64,000 nucleotides of DNA from Desulfosarcina widdelii. GTDB taxonomy: Bacteria > Desulfobacterota > Desulfobacteria > Desulfobacterales > Desulfosarcinaceae. Below, piece by piece: positions 1 to 9,119 of the stretch (position 1 is the first letter of the stretch; each line of letters opens with the position of its first letter). The stretch is taken from the NCBI RefSeq assembly GCF_009688965.1, contig NZ_AP021875.1, positions 3,038,001-3,102,000 on the forward strand, read 5' to 3'. The position numbers were made by a program, and so were the translations under genes. A model generated the notes under the pieces. It was not told where the DNA came from. It did no database searches and worked only from the letters and a program-made list of their open reading frames with translations.

Positions 1-1158
1 TTTCCAGGCCAGCGTGCGGCCCTTTTCGCCGGCCGAAAAATCTCCCACCTGGGCCACCATCTTTCCGGCAAAGGACAGGATGCCTTTCAAGGGCACATAT
101 TCGCCGAAAGGAACCAGGTGGACCTTGTCATAGCGTGCACCGGCATCACCTTCCGGCGTTACCAGGTAGGCACTGTTGTAGTAGATCTGCCTTCCTTTCT
201 CAACATCCACACTGGGACTGCCCGCCAACAGGTAGGTACCCGCCTGGCGAACGGCGTCGGTCACCACCCGGGTAAGCTTGGGGCTGGCCGAAAAGTAAAA
301 GGGCGTCGCCGTTTCCGGCCAAACCACCAGATCGGGCTGCCGCGAGCCGGCTTTAAGCGTCAGATCCACATATTTTTTCGTGGTTCCGATCTGAAATGCC
401 GGATCCCATTTACGGGCCTGATCGATATTGCCCTGTATGATCGCTACGCGTACCGTCGGGGCCTTGGCCCGGGCAACGTCCACGGCCTTGATGCGGTAAC
501 TGCCGTAGGCCAGCGACAAAAGGATCGTCCCAATGGCAATCACTACGGCTTTTACGGCCAGCGTTCGGCCCACCGGCTGCCCCTCCCATTTCTTTTGGGC
601 TAGGAGCAGCAGCAGGACATAAATGGCGGCATTGAAAAGAACGATCAAAAACGTGACGCCGTATACACCAAACATATCGGAGATCTGGATGATATGCAAC
701 CGATTAAACTGGGAATATCCAACGATTCCCCAGGGAAAACCGGTCAGTATAAAGCTGCGCAGATATTCAAGCGCCACCCAGAAAACAGGGGCGAGAATCA
801 CCAGGTGTCCGGGTCGATTAACGAGACGGACCACGGCCAGGGCAAAGAGCCCCGGATAAACGGAAAGGTAGGCCGCCAGCAGCACCAAAAGGGAGACGCA
901 CTGCCACCACGGCAGGTATCCGTAAGTTCGCATGGTGAAGACCACCCAGTACAAAAGGGTCAGGTAGTGGGCCATACCAAAAATCCAGCCAACCCGAAAC
1001 GCGCGTCCGCCATCCAATCCCCGCAGAGAGATCAGGAGGGGAACCAGGGCGATCCAGGCCAGAAGCGAAAATCCCATTTTAGGGAAAGCCGCGGTCAGCA
1101 TAAGCCCGCCGATGACAGCCGGCAGCCATTTCGACTTAAGATCGGGCACCGCTGCCAT
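1..1158 (-). CDS. lnt: Apolipoprotein N-acyltransferase (partial, C-terminus outside window)
   Basis: Transfers an acyl chain from phospholipid to the N-terminal cysteine of lipoproteins in the inner membrane. The reading frame is open from the ATG at 1158 to the window edge (386 codons). The N-terminal half shows several hydrophobic membrane segments, for example around 1100-1040 and 670-600. The nitrilase-like domain follows, with the WPET motif carrying the catalytic Glu near 310 and a YDKVHLVPFGEYVP stretch carrying the conserved Lys. The catalytic Cys should lie beyond position 1. The start overlaps the end of the upstream gene by 23 bases, suggesting coupled translation. Family assignment is secure from these motifs; the exact start is slightly less so. 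Confidence 0.93.
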   Translation of the reverse strand, partial: MAAVPDLKSKWLPAVIGGLMLTAAFPKMGFSLLAWIALVPLLISLRGLDGGRAFRVGWIFGMAHYLTLLYWVVFTMRTYGYLPWWQCVSLLVLLAAYLSVYPGLFALAVVRLVNRPGHLVILAPVFWVALEYLRSFILTGFPWGIVGYSQFNRLHIIQISDMFGVYGVTFLIVLFNAAIYVLLLLLAQKKWEGQPVGRTLAVKAVVIAIGTILLSLAYGSYRIKAVDVARAKAPTVRVAIIQGNIDQARKWDPAFQIGTTKKYVDLTLKAGSRQPDLVVWPETATPFYFSASPKLTRVVTDAVRQAGTYLLAGSPSVDVEKGRQIYYNSAYLVTPEGDAGARYDKVHLVPFGEYVPLKGILSFAGKMVAQVGDFSAGEKGRTLAWK

Positions 1159-1681
1159 CCTGTTGGTCAACCGCTGCCTGGAGGTATTCGCGAACGGCAT
1201 GAATGGTATGGGTAAACATTTTGCTGCCGGCCAGGGTGGCACAGGCGTCGTCTTTATCTCCGCAAGTCTCGGCAAAGGCCGGACCGATGACCATGGCCGG
1301 TTGGTCGATCCCACCGGCTTTGTCCAGGGTGCCGACATAAAAATCGAGGCGCTGCTTGACGGTATCGAAATAGTCGATATCAGCCCCCACAGTGAACGAT
1401 GCCGAGGAAGAAAGGGTGGCGGCGAACGCCCTGATATTCTCCCAGAAATGCTGATTGACAGGATTTTTCAACCGGTCGTCGGCCAGAAAAAACGCGATCG
1501 CCCAACCGACGGAAATAATTCTGAGCAGTTGAATCTCGTATTCCAGGGCGACCCGCTTTTCCTGCATCGCGGGCGGCAGGGCATCCAGGATCGCCTGCAT
1601 GTCCCCCCGGTCGATGGCGAACTGAAAAAGCTGCTCACCGGCACGGGCAGCCAGCGCATCTATCTTTTCGGTAATGTTCAT
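1136..1681 (-). CDS. Conserved hypothetical cytosolic protein
   Basis: A 181-residue protein with no signal peptide and no recognised catalytic motif; one mildly hydrophobic stretch (IISVGWAIAFFLA) lies near residue 55. The frame stays open further upstream, but the ATG at 1681 is preceded by a good Shine-Dalgarno (GGAAGGG, about 6 bases away) and is preferred. Its 3' end overlaps the lnt start by 23 bases, so it is probably cotranscribed with lnt. I do not recognise the family; composition and codon use look like those of neighbouring genes, which supports it being real. Confidence 0.7.
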   Translation of the reverse strand: MNITEKIDALAARAGEQLFQFAIDRGDMQAILDALPPAMQEKRVALEYEIQLLRIISVGWAIAFFLADDRLKNPVNQHFWENIRAFAATLSSSASFTVGADIDYFDTVKQRLDFYVGTLDKAGGIDQPAMVIGPAFAETCGDKDDACATLAGSKMFTHTIHAVREYLQAAVDQQDGSGARS

Positions 1682-2017
1682 ACATCCCTTCCGCCAGCAG
1701 CCTCGACCATATTTTTTGCGTGTCCCGCCGGCTCCAGAAACCAAAGGCAACGCCGTTTTTCGGGCGCTGCCTTCCGACCGGTGCGAAGCGTTTGCCACTG
1801 CCCCTGACAAGGCCCGATTCGCTGGTCGTCAAACAAAAACGCGCCAACTTTAAATCACCAGCGATAGCAAGTCAAGATGGCAGCTGCCGTGTTCAAAGCT
1901 TGTATTTCATCCGTTTTCATGGGATGAGAGTCGAACGGCCCGTCCGGGCCGGCACGGACGGCCCATCGGGCCGATTGCCATCAACTTTCAAATGCGATTT
2001 CTGCTGAAAGGCTGCCC

Positions 2018-3031
2018 ATGCGACTCTTTGCCACGGTGGTGATGATCGGACTGCTCCTCTTTTCCCCTGCTTCTCCTGCATTCTCCCAACAGCCGGAACC
2101 GGACCCGCCGGAACCGGTGGAAAATACGGCAACCGTCCGCCCCCTTATAAATTGGGCGGCCACCACCTTCGAGCTTTCCGCTGGCTACCGGACCGACAAC
2201 CTGAACTGGAATATCGCCGGCAACCTGCAGGGCCAAAATCCCAACGTGCGCAGTGAACTCAAATGGTCCGGTGTCAAAATTTACCAATTCAACCTGTCCA
2301 ACCGTACCGTCATCAAGGATCGGTTCTATATCCGCGGCAACCTGAACTATGGGATGGTCGCCTCCGGAGACAATCGGGACTCGGACTACGACGGCGACGA
2401 TCGCACCCTGGAATTTTCCCGTTCGACCAACTCGGTGGACGGCAACAGCGTGTGGGATGGATCCATCGGCGTAGGCCCCCGCTTCACGTTTTTTGACGGC
2501 ACCCTGGCGGTCAGCCCCCTGGTCGGCTATGCCGTTTCGGAGCAGGACCTGAATATCGTGGACGGCTACCAGGCGCTTTCTTCGTCCCCCAACCCCCCTC
2601 CCGTCGGCCCCATTGCCAATCTGGACAGCCGTTACGAAACCCATTGGGAAGGACCCTGGATCGGCGTGGACCTCATGGTGTCGATTCCGTGCAAGCAGGG
2701 CCCGTTTACCCGTATCGGCATCCTGTTCAGCGGCGAGGTGCATTGGATCGACTACGATGCCGAGGCCAACTGGAACCTGCGGGAAGAGTATCGCCATCCG
2801 GTCAGCTTTACCCACGAAGCGGAAGGCAGCGGCTATCGTGCCGGGGTCAAGATGCTGTTCGAAACGAAAAGTCGCTGGGGGATGCATGCCGGCATGAATG
2901 TGCAGGAAATGACCACCGACGCGGGATTGGACCGCATCTTTTACGCAGACGGCGCCACTGCCGATACACGCCTGAATGAAGTCCAATGGCGTTCGTTCAC
3001 TTTCGAAGCCGGTGTTTCTTATCGGTTTTAA
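2018..3031 (+). CDS. Secreted outer-membrane beta-barrel protein
   Basis: 337 residues with a clear signal peptide (residues 1-24, cleavage near AFSQQ). The mature part is rich in alternating aromatic and polar residues (for example FELSAGY, VHWIDYDAEANW, FTFEAGVSYRF) and ends in a terminal Phe, the usual barrel-assembly signal of outer-membrane proteins. It resembles the omptin-like/Protochlamydia-type outer membrane protein families in general layout, but I cannot assign a function. It stands alone on the plus strand between two minus-strand units. A short GC-rich imperfect hairpin lies at 1936-1964 upstream. Confidence 0.8.
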   Translation: MRLFATVVMIGLLLFSPASPAFSQQPEPDPPEPVENTATVRPLINWAATTFELSAGYRTDNLNWNIAGNLQGQNPNVRSELKWSGVKIYQFNLSNRTVIKDRFYIRGNLNYGMVASGDNRDSDYDGDDRTLEFSRSTNSVDGNSVWDGSIGVGPRFTFFDGTLAVSPLVGYAVSEQDLNIVDGYQALSSSPNPPPVGPIANLDSRYETHWEGPWIGVDLMVSIPCKQGPFTRIGILFSGEVHWIDYDAEANWNLREEYRHPVSFTHEAEGSGYRAGVKMLFETKSRWGMHAGMNVQEMTTDAGLDRIFYADGATADTRLNEVQWRSFTFEAGVSYRF

Positions 3032-3094
3032 CCGCGTGCGGGCTGAAACGGCGTCTGCGCCTCTTGCACGATCTGACGCAAAGTCGCGACAGCA

Positions 3095-3133
3095 CAAAAA
3101 AAAGCTCCTCAAACCGTTAGAGATTGAGGAGCT
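3095..3133 (-). terminator. Rho-independent terminator of asd
   Basis: A perfect 10-bp stem (AGCTCCTCAA at 3103-3112 with TTGAGGAGCT at 3124-3133) with an 11-base loop. On the minus strand it is followed by a run of eight T (A-run at 3095-3102 on the plus strand). It lies about 170 bases past the asd stop, so asd has a long 3' untranslated region. The plus-strand side has no T-run, so it is not a good terminator for the barrel gene. Confidence 0.8.
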
Positions 3134-3302
3134 GACGACAAGAAACGCACCCAATTAAAAGAATCATACACCAACGGAAAAAAAACACAACCCTTAAAAA
3201 ACATAGATTTATACGTAATCAAAATACGTGGTATAAAAAGGGTCGTTTGCTTTGGCCGAAATCGCTTTGAAAGGGAGCCCCGAATCAAGGCAAAATATAC
3301 AA

Positions 3303-4424
3303 TCATCCCGCCATATGGCCGAGAATAATGTTCAGCACCCGCCGCAACGGCTCGGCAGCTCCCCACAGTAGCTGATCGCCCACGGTGAACAGGGTCAGGT
3401 ACTCCGGCCCCAGGTTCATTTTGCGGATTCGGCCCACAGCTATGGTCAGCGTCCCGGAAACCGCCGCCGGGCTGAGCTTCGCCAGGGTGGCCGCTTTGTC
3501 GTTGGGAACCACCGACACCCAGTCGTTGGCCGAGGCGATGGCTTCTTCGATGGTCTTTAGGGGAATCGCCTCTTTGAGCTTGATCGCCAGGGCCTGGCTG
3601 TGGCAGCGCATGGCGCCGACGCGGACACATTGCCCGTCGATGGCAATCGGGCTGTCGGATCGCCCGAGAATCTTATTGGTCTCCGCGATCCCCTTCCACT
3701 CCTCACGGGTCTGCCCGTTTTCCATGGCCCGATCGATCCAGGGAATCAGGCTGGCCGCCAGCGGGGCACCGAAATATTGCGAGGGGAAATCCGGGTCGGC
3801 GAGGGTCTGAGAGATCCGTTGGTCGATGTCCAGGATGGTCGCCGCCGGGTCATGCAGCAGATCCTTGCTCTTTTCGCCCAACACCCCCATTTGCTGCACC
3901 AGTTCCCGCATGTTGTTGGCACCGGCCCCCGAGGCGCTCTGATAGGTCATGGCGGTCAGCCATTCGACCCAGTTTCGGGCAAACAGGCCGCCGACCGCCA
4001 TCAACATCAAGGAAACCGTGCAGTTGCCGCCGATAAAATCCTTGACGCCTTCGTCCAGTGCCCGGTCGATCACGTGCCGGTTTACCGGGTCGAGGACGAT
4101 GACGCTGTTGTCTTTCATTCGCAGGGTCGATGCGGCGTCGATCCAGTAGCCGCTCCAGCCCTTCTTCCGAAGTGCCGGATGGATTCGCTCTGTATAACCG
4201 CCTCCCTGACAGGAGACGACTACCGCCATTTCAGCCAGTTTCTCCAGGTCATTGGCATCCAGGACCGGCTTTACGGCCCCACCGATCTCCGGCCCGTCTT
4301 TTCCTGCTTGCGAGGTTGAGAAAAAGACGGGCTCGAAAGCCGAAAAATCATCTTCACGCCGCATGCGGTCCATGAGAACCGATCCCACCATTCCCCGCCA
4401 TCCGACAACGCCTACACTGACCAT
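3303..4424 (-). CDS. asd: Aspartate-semialdehyde dehydrogenase
   Basis: Reduces aspartyl phosphate to aspartate semialdehyde with NADPH, the branch point for lysine, diaminopimelate, methionine and threonine. The 373-residue length fits the E. coli-type (proteobacterial) enzyme. Visible are the N-terminal nucleotide-binding GWRGMVG, the catalytic Cys in GGNCTVSLM near residue 135, and the active-site His in VGAMRCHSQAL. It begins 106 bases after the end of the upstream hydrolase gene and is followed by a strong terminator at 3095-3133. Confidence 0.97.
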   Translation of the reverse strand: MVSVGVVGWRGMVGSVLMDRMRREDDFSAFEPVFFSTSQAGKDGPEIGGAVKPVLDANDLEKLAEMAVVVSCQGGGYTERIHPALRKKGWSGYWIDAASTLRMKDNSVIVLDPVNRHVIDRALDEGVKDFIGGNCTVSLMLMAVGGLFARNWVEWLTAMTYQSASGAGANNMRELVQQMGVLGEKSKDLLHDPAATILDIDQRISQTLADPDFPSQYFGAPLAASLIPWIDRAMENGQTREEWKGIAETNKILGRSDSPIAIDGQCVRVGAMRCHSQALAIKLKEAIPLKTIEEAIASANDWVSVVPNDKAATLAKLSPAAVSGTLTIAVGRIRKMNLGPEYLTLFTVGDQLLWGAAEPLRRVLNIILGHMAG

Positions 4425-4530
4425 CGCTTATTGACTCCTTTTTATTGTTGAATTTTCTTTCGCACCTGACAATAACCAGTCGTTTTGTCTGATTAAAGGC
4501 GGGGTTGTCCGGTTGTCAAGAAGTTTTCTG

Positions 4531-5355
4531 TCAGAACCCTTCGGGCATTCCGGACCAGCGGTCCGAAAGAAATTGCGAGAGCGTTTTTAGAAACAACTTC
4601 GGCGCTTCCACCGGAATCGAGTGACCGGCATCCCGGACAACCATGTGCCTGCCGCCGCTCTTCTCGGCCACTTCGGCGGCACCGGCAGCACTGACCAGCG
4701 AATCGTCCGAACCGGACATCACCAGCAAGGGAATATCCATTTTTTTGAGCATGGACCTCAGTCGCGGATATGCAGTCATGGCCGACAAATGGGCCTGAAG
4801 AAAGGGGCCCCGGTTGCGGCGGACAATGGTTTTGGCCACGCGTTCCAGGTGCCTGCTGTTGCGGTTTAAAAACGCCTCCCCGAAAACGTGCGGCAGGACC
4901 GCGTCAACCATGGGCTCGAGGCCGCCGTTTTGAACGATGGATCGCCAGGCCCGGACGATCAGTCGGGCGCGAGTCGTCGGGCGGACGCCGATGGAGCAAA
5001 GCACCATCCGGTTGACCGCTTCCGGGTTGCGCCGGGCCATGGCATAGGCCAGCAGAGCGCCGTGGCTCACCCCAACCAGGTTGACCGGCCCGACGGCGAG
5101 GTGATCGAGCAGCGCCGTCAGGTCTTCTACGTGCAGATCCAGGCTGAGTGGCAGCGCCCCGAGTTCGCTTTCCCCCTGCCCCCTGGCATCGTAGAGCAGT
5201 GAGCGGAATTCGGGCTTCAGCGATCCGGCGATCACTTTCCAGTACATGGTCGTCTGCAGGGTGCCGTTCAAAAAGACCACCACCGGCCGTGCCAGTTCGA
5301 ATCCTACGGTTTCGTAGTAAAGGCTGCATCCGTCACGGGTTCTAAAGTAGGCCAT
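4531..5355 (-). CDS. Alpha/beta hydrolase
   Basis: 274 residues. The fold signature is clear: HG-like oxyanion region VVFLNGT, the nucleophile elbow GVSHGA, an acid in SGSDDSLV and the catalytic His in DAGHSIP near the C-terminus. The substrate cannot be told from sequence; it belongs to the broad 3-oxoadipate enol-lactonase/esterase-like group. The ATG at 5355 is chosen over an upstream in-frame ATG at 5373 because it is preceded by GAGGGG at 8 bases. It is probably the first gene of the unit that reads on into asd. Confidence 0.85.
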   Translation of the reverse strand: MAYFRTRDGCSLYYETVGFELARPVVVFLNGTLQTTMYWKVIAGSLKPEFRSLLYDARGQGESELGALPLSLDLHVEDLTALLDHLAVGPVNLVGVSHGALLAYAMARRNPEAVNRMVLCSIGVRPTTRARLIVRAWRSIVQNGGLEPMVDAVLPHVFGEAFLNRNSRHLERVAKTIVRRNRGPFLQAHLSAMTAYPRLRSMLKKMDIPLLVMSGSDDSLVSAAGAAEVAEKSGGRHMVVRDAGHSIPVEAPKLFLKTLSQFLSDRWSGMPEGF

Positions 5356-5658
5356 CTTGTGTCCCCTCATCAAATCCGGCAGGAGTGATTATATACCACA
5401 GTTCTGCATCTTGATGAAATGGACCCCCATTTTTTTGACAAACGGCGCTTTCGATACCATCCTATTGGCGAAATAAAAAAATGGCGCACACCTGTTCCTA
5501 ACAATGGCTCGTTAAATTTGTTCATGGAGGAACGGCGCAACAAATCGGTCCCCGTTACGCCGGATCATTAAATCCTGAGGAACCCGAACAAAGACTTGTA
5601 AACCAATAGCAACGCGTTTAAACTGTTTTTTATCAAAAAAACCAAAGGAGCACACATT
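5356..5658. other. Divergent intergenic region
   Basis: About 300 bases between the minus-strand hydrolase and the plus-strand zinc-ribbon gene. It should hold both promoters. I see a good ribosome binding site (AAAGGAG) just before 5659 but no promoter close enough to consensus to place, and no RNA gene or coding remnant. Confidence 0.4.
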
Positions 5659-6015
5659 ATGTCCACCCGATTCTACTGCAACAGCGAAAGCTGCACCCAT
5701 GGGGATAAAGGGCCGTTCGTTCTCGAACTCGCTCAGGAAGCCGTGATGGACGGCAACAATATGGCCACCATCTTCTGTCCCCGGTGCGGCAAGCCCATGA
5801 AACAATTACCGCCGGCGCCGGAAGACACCATCCAGACCCATCGCTTTTATTGTTACAACGAAATCTGCAGCGGAACCGGAGAAGATCCGTTTTTCATCGA
5901 CCTCCCGGAAGAAGCCATCATGGACAATCACAATATGGCCGCCATCTTCTGCCCCAAATGCGGAAAAGAGATGAGTCCACTGGGCCAGTCAGTCAACGGA
6001 GCCGTTAATTATTGA
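5659..6015 (+). CDS. Tandem-duplicated zinc-ribbon protein
   Basis: 118 residues made of two copies of one module, starting at about residues 6 and 63. Each copy has the pattern FYC-x-x-E-x-C, then PF-x-x-x-L-x-x-EA-x-MD-x-x-NMA-x-IFCP-x-CGK-x-M, giving one CX4C and one CX2C pair per copy, as expected for a rubredoxin-like zinc or iron knuckle. The strong AAAGGAG ribosome site suggests good expression. No enzyme motif is present, so a structural or regulatory metal-binding role is inferred. It stands alone upstream of the solute-binding gene at 6079. Confidence 0.8.
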   Translation: MSTRFYCNSESCTHGDKGPFVLELAQEAVMDGNNMATIFCPRCGKPMKQLPPAPEDTIQTHRFYCYNEICSGTGEDPFFIDLPEEAIMDNHNMAAIFCPKCGKEMSPLGQSVNGAVNY

Positions 6016-6078
6016 AGAAAGCCCATTAAAATCGTTTGATTCCGGCACGCGAGACCCGTTGAACAGGTGGTCCCCGTC

Positions 6079-6855
6079 ATGTCGAACAGTATAAAAATAC
6101 TCGCTGTATTATTTTTTCTCTTCGCTTCGGCGATGCCCGCCAGAAGTCAGGACGTCGTTAAATGGGTCTTCACCGACTATCCTCCGGCAAATTTTCGGAC
6201 CGAGGAGGGAAATTTTTCTGGATTTTTCCATGATATCGTCATGGAGGTGTTCCAAAAAAGACTTGGGCTCCATGTCGATATCGCCATCTACCCCTGGAAG
6301 CGATGCCAACGGATGGTCAAAAGCGGCGAGGCGGATATCATGGTGACCATCCCCACTACGGAACGAAGGAAATATTCAGTGACCCACAACCGGCCCATCT
6401 GGGTCAAGCGCCGCATTCTGTATACCTTTCGAGAACACCCCAGAATTCATGAAATCCATTTGCTCAACGGTTTGGCTTCCATCAAGAATGGCGGCTATCG
6501 GGTCATTTCCTATCTTGGCAACGGCTGGACTGAAAACGAAGTGCAGGGGGTCGGCATACCCGTTTCCTTCGCCACCACCGTGGACGGCATGTATCGCATG
6601 CTGGCGTCCAAGCGGGGAGACTTGATCATCGAGGAAAAGATCCTGGCCGCCCCCCATATCGTCGATTTGGGGCTTTCAGAAAAAATTGTGGAAACCAACG
6701 GTGTCGGTTCCGAAAGCGGCTTTCATATTCTGATCGGGAAAAAATCGGCCTATGCGTCCCTGATCTCAGCCCTTGACCGGGAGATTGAAGACATGCGAAA
6801 ACAGGGACGTTTGGATGATATCTTCCGAAGTTATCTTATTCCCCCGAACAACTGA
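6079..6855 (+). CDS. Periplasmic solute-binding protein, family 3
   Basis: 258 residues with a signal peptide (residues 1-23, ending near ARSQD). The body carries the family 3 amino-acid-binding-type fold (YPPANFRTEEGNFSGFFHDIVMEV; ADIMVTIPTTERRKYSVTH). No transporter genes accompany it. Instead it is followed after 32 bases by a sensor protein with the same kind of domain, so it probably works in sensing or as a ligand-delivery partner. The ATG at 6079 (AGGTGG at 8 bases) is preferred to an upstream in-frame GTG at 6067. Confidence 0.85.
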   Translation: MSNSIKILAVLFFLFASAMPARSQDVVKWVFTDYPPANFRTEEGNFSGFFHDIVMEVFQKRLGLHVDIAIYPWKRCQRMVKSGEADIMVTIPTTERRKYSVTHNRPIWVKRRILYTFREHPRIHEIHLLNGLASIKNGGYRVISYLGNGWTENEVQGVGIPVSFATTVDGMYRMLASKRGDLIIEEKILAAPHIVDLGLSEKIVETNGVGSESGFHILIGKKSAYASLISALDREIEDMRKQGRLDDIFRSYLIPPNN

Positions 6856-6887
6856 ACCGGTTGAACGATGCACCTCCATACGACCTC

Positions 6888-8957
6888 GTGAAAAACAGAA
6901 TTTGCCCAATCTTTCTGCTGATTGTCTTCTGGCTGCACTGGGGAGCCACGGCATCCGTCGCCGACGGCCCAGTCGTCGTGGGCTTTAATGAGAACCCCCC
7001 TCTAATCTTCACGGACACCGACGGCCAGGTTAAGGGCATTGCCTTCGATCTTCTCAACGATATCGCGGACGAAGAAGGCTGGCAGATACGCTATCTTCCC
7101 GGTTCCTACAGCGAGTGCATCCGTCGCCTGGAAGAAGGCACCGTCGATCTGTTTCCGGGCATGGCCGTCGCAAAGGAACACGAAAACAGGTTCATTCTCG
7201 GCCAGGAGGCCATCGTTGCCGACTGGGGGCAGTTGTACACCGCTTCGGATGCGGTCTTATCGGACATCCTCGATTTTCAGGATAAGGCTGTGGCCGTAGT
7301 CGGGTCCGACATCTATTTTCAGGCCTTCGCCACAATTTTGGAAAAATTCGAGATTCGTTCCCGCTTCGTACAGGTGGACTCCTACGGCGAGGTGTTGTCC
7401 CTGGTTCATCATAAAGAAGTGGCCGCCGGCATTGTTTCCCACCTTTACGGGGCCTACTATGAAAAACGCTTCAGGGTGAGAAGAAGTCCTGTCAGCTTCA
7501 GGCACACGGAATTGCGGTTTGCCGTTTCCAAGAACCAAAACCGAAAAATTCTTTCCACCTTGGACAGCCATTTAAAAAAACTGAAAGAGAACCCCAATTC
7601 GATCTTTTACAGCTCCCTTGACCGCTGGACACAGGGCGTACGGAAAGTGACGCTGCCACTCTGGTTGCGCCCTTTATGGGTATTGAGCGCCATCGCCGTC
7701 ATCATGGGGTTGATCATCCTGGGAAACATATTTCTCAGAAGGCAGGTTAAACTTCAGACGGAAGCGCTGAAGGTAACGATCGCGGAAAAGGAGAAAATCG
7801 AAAGCGAGCTGGCAGTGGCCAGGGAAATCCAACTGCAGTTGGTCCCCGGTGATTTTCCGGCCTTTTCCAACCGGAAGGAGTTCGACATTTATGCCAGCCT
7901 GGAACCGGCCCGCGAAGTGGGGGGAGATTTTTACGATTGTTTTTTCATCGATGGAAATCATCTGTGCCTGGTTATTGGCGATGTGTCCGGCAAGGGGATG
8001 CCTGCCGCCCTGTTCATGGCCATGGCCAAAACCATGATCAAATCCGGCGCCCGCTTGCTCGCGGAACCGGAGTATATCCTGGCAGATGTCAATCGAGAAA
8101 TTGCCAGGAACAATCCTTCGCTCACCTTCGTGACGGTGTTTCTGGGCGTCCTGAACCTGAACAGCGGTGAACTGACCTACTCCTGTGCCGGGCACAACCC
8201 GCCTCTTTTCATCGGCCGCAAGGGGAATTCAGTGCTGCTCAGTGATGCCCAGTGCCCGGCCATCGGCTTTGACGACACTTTCCAATACCGCCAGGCCGCA
8301 GTGAAAATGCAGCACGGGGAAAGCCTGCTTCTGTATACCGATGGCGTTACCGAAGCGCAGGACAGCCAGGATCACCTGTTCTCCCAGGAAGCCCTGATGA
8401 ACACCGTATCGCTGACAGCCGGACTGACCCCCAAGGAACGGGTAATCGCCATTATCTCCCGAATTCGCGAATTCACGGGCGAACGCCCGTTGGATGACGA
8501 CTTGACACTGCTCTCGCTCACCTACTTCTCGCCGCACCACATGGGCTACACGGGCAAAAGGATCATTTTACGAAACGACATCCACGAGATGGGACGGATT
8601 GTCGAGGCGATTTCCCGGGTTGCCGAATCGGCCTCCTGCCCGCGGGTAGCGGTTCACGACGTCACCCTGGCCATCGAGGAAGTCTTCTCGAATATCGTCT
8701 TCTACGGATTCGGCGACGACCTCGATCACAACATCACGCTGGAGCTGTTAGTCGAAAACAACACCCTGATCCTGATTTTGCAGGACGGCGGCATTCCCTT
8801 CAACCCGCTGAACGTGCAGGTGGGCCGTGAAAAACCCCTTGAAGAAAGGGACAAGGGCGGAATGGGAATAATGCTGGCTAAAAATCTGATGGACCGGATG
8901 GATTACCGGCGCGATCAGGGGAAAAATATTCTGCGCCTAGAAAAGCGCTTCCGTTGA
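6888..8957 (+). CDS. Membrane sensor: solute-binding domain, PP2C phosphatase (RsbU/SpoIIE type), RsbW-like kinase
   Basis: 689 residues from a GTG start that gives a normal signal peptide; a TTG at 6861 is the alternative. Order of domains: signal peptide (1-25), periplasmic family 3 solute-binding domain (about 27-246), transmembrane helix (about 263-288), short coiled coil, PP2C-like domain (about 330-545; metal-binding EVGGDFYD and GDVSGKG), and a C-terminal GHKL ATPase of the RsbW type (about 560-689; N-box EEVFSN, G1 box DGGIPFNP, G2 box KGGMGIMLA). Phosphatase and kinase of a partner switch are thus on one chain, facing the cytoplasm. The STAS protein 162 bases downstream is the expected substrate. 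Confidence 0.9.
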   Translation: MKNRICPIFLLIVFWLHWGATASVADGPVVVGFNENPPLIFTDTDGQVKGIAFDLLNDIADEEGWQIRYLPGSYSECIRRLEEGTVDLFPGMAVAKEHENRFILGQEAIVADWGQLYTASDAVLSDILDFQDKAVAVVGSDIYFQAFATILEKFEIRSRFVQVDSYGEVLSLVHHKEVAAGIVSHLYGAYYEKRFRVRRSPVSFRHTELRFAVSKNQNRKILSTLDSHLKKLKENPNSIFYSSLDRWTQGVRKVTLPLWLRPLWVLSAIAVIMGLIILGNIFLRRQVKLQTEALKVTIAEKEKIESELAVAREIQLQLVPGDFPAFSNRKEFDIYASLEPAREVGGDFYDCFFIDGNHLCLVIGDVSGKGMPAALFMAMAKTMIKSGARLLAEPEYILADVNREIARNNPSLTFVTVFLGVLNLNSGELTYSCAGHNPPLFIGRKGNSVLLSDAQCPAIGFDDTFQYRQAAVKMQHGESLLLYTDGVTEAQDSQDHLFSQEALMNTVSLTAGLTPKERVIAIISRIREFTGERPLDDDLTLLSLTYFSPHHMGYTGKRIILRNDIHEMGRIVEAISRVAESASCPRVAVHDVTLAIEEVFSNIVFYGFGDDLDHNITLELLVENNTLILILQDGGIPFNPLNVQVGREKPLEERDKGGMGIMLAKNLMDRMDYRRDQGKNILRLEKRFR

Positions 8958-8969
8958 ATAAGTGTTCTT

Positions 8970-9097
8970 CCAGAAATAGGCAAATTTGGTCGAGATCAAG
9001 GCGCGCGAAAAATTAACCCGCAGGCATATGGGGATAGATATTCCGAGGAGTGAATTTTGAGCGCAACGCAGATATCGGGCAAATTTGCCATTTATGG
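8970..9097. repeat. Palindromic intergenic repeat, family 1 copy A
   Basis: 128 bases filling most of the gap between the sensor and STAS genes. The ends are inverted repeats (CCAGAAAT-x-GGCAAATTTG against CAAATTTGCCATTTATGG) with further internal pairing (GCGCGCGAAAAATT with GAATTTTGAGCGC). It shares a 26-base identical run (8979-9004) with copy B at 40235-40389 and an 18-base identical run (9061-9078) with copy C at 54262-54382. No coding capacity. Confidence 0.8.
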
Positions 9098-9119
9098 ATG
9101 GACACGATAAGGAGAGCCC

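Noticed and set aside
1988..3154. Long minus-strand open frame of 388 codons opposite the outer-membrane barrel gene
   Set aside because: It is a shadow: the plus-strand frame has a signal peptide, barrel-like strands and a terminal Phe, while the minus frame has no recognisable domain.
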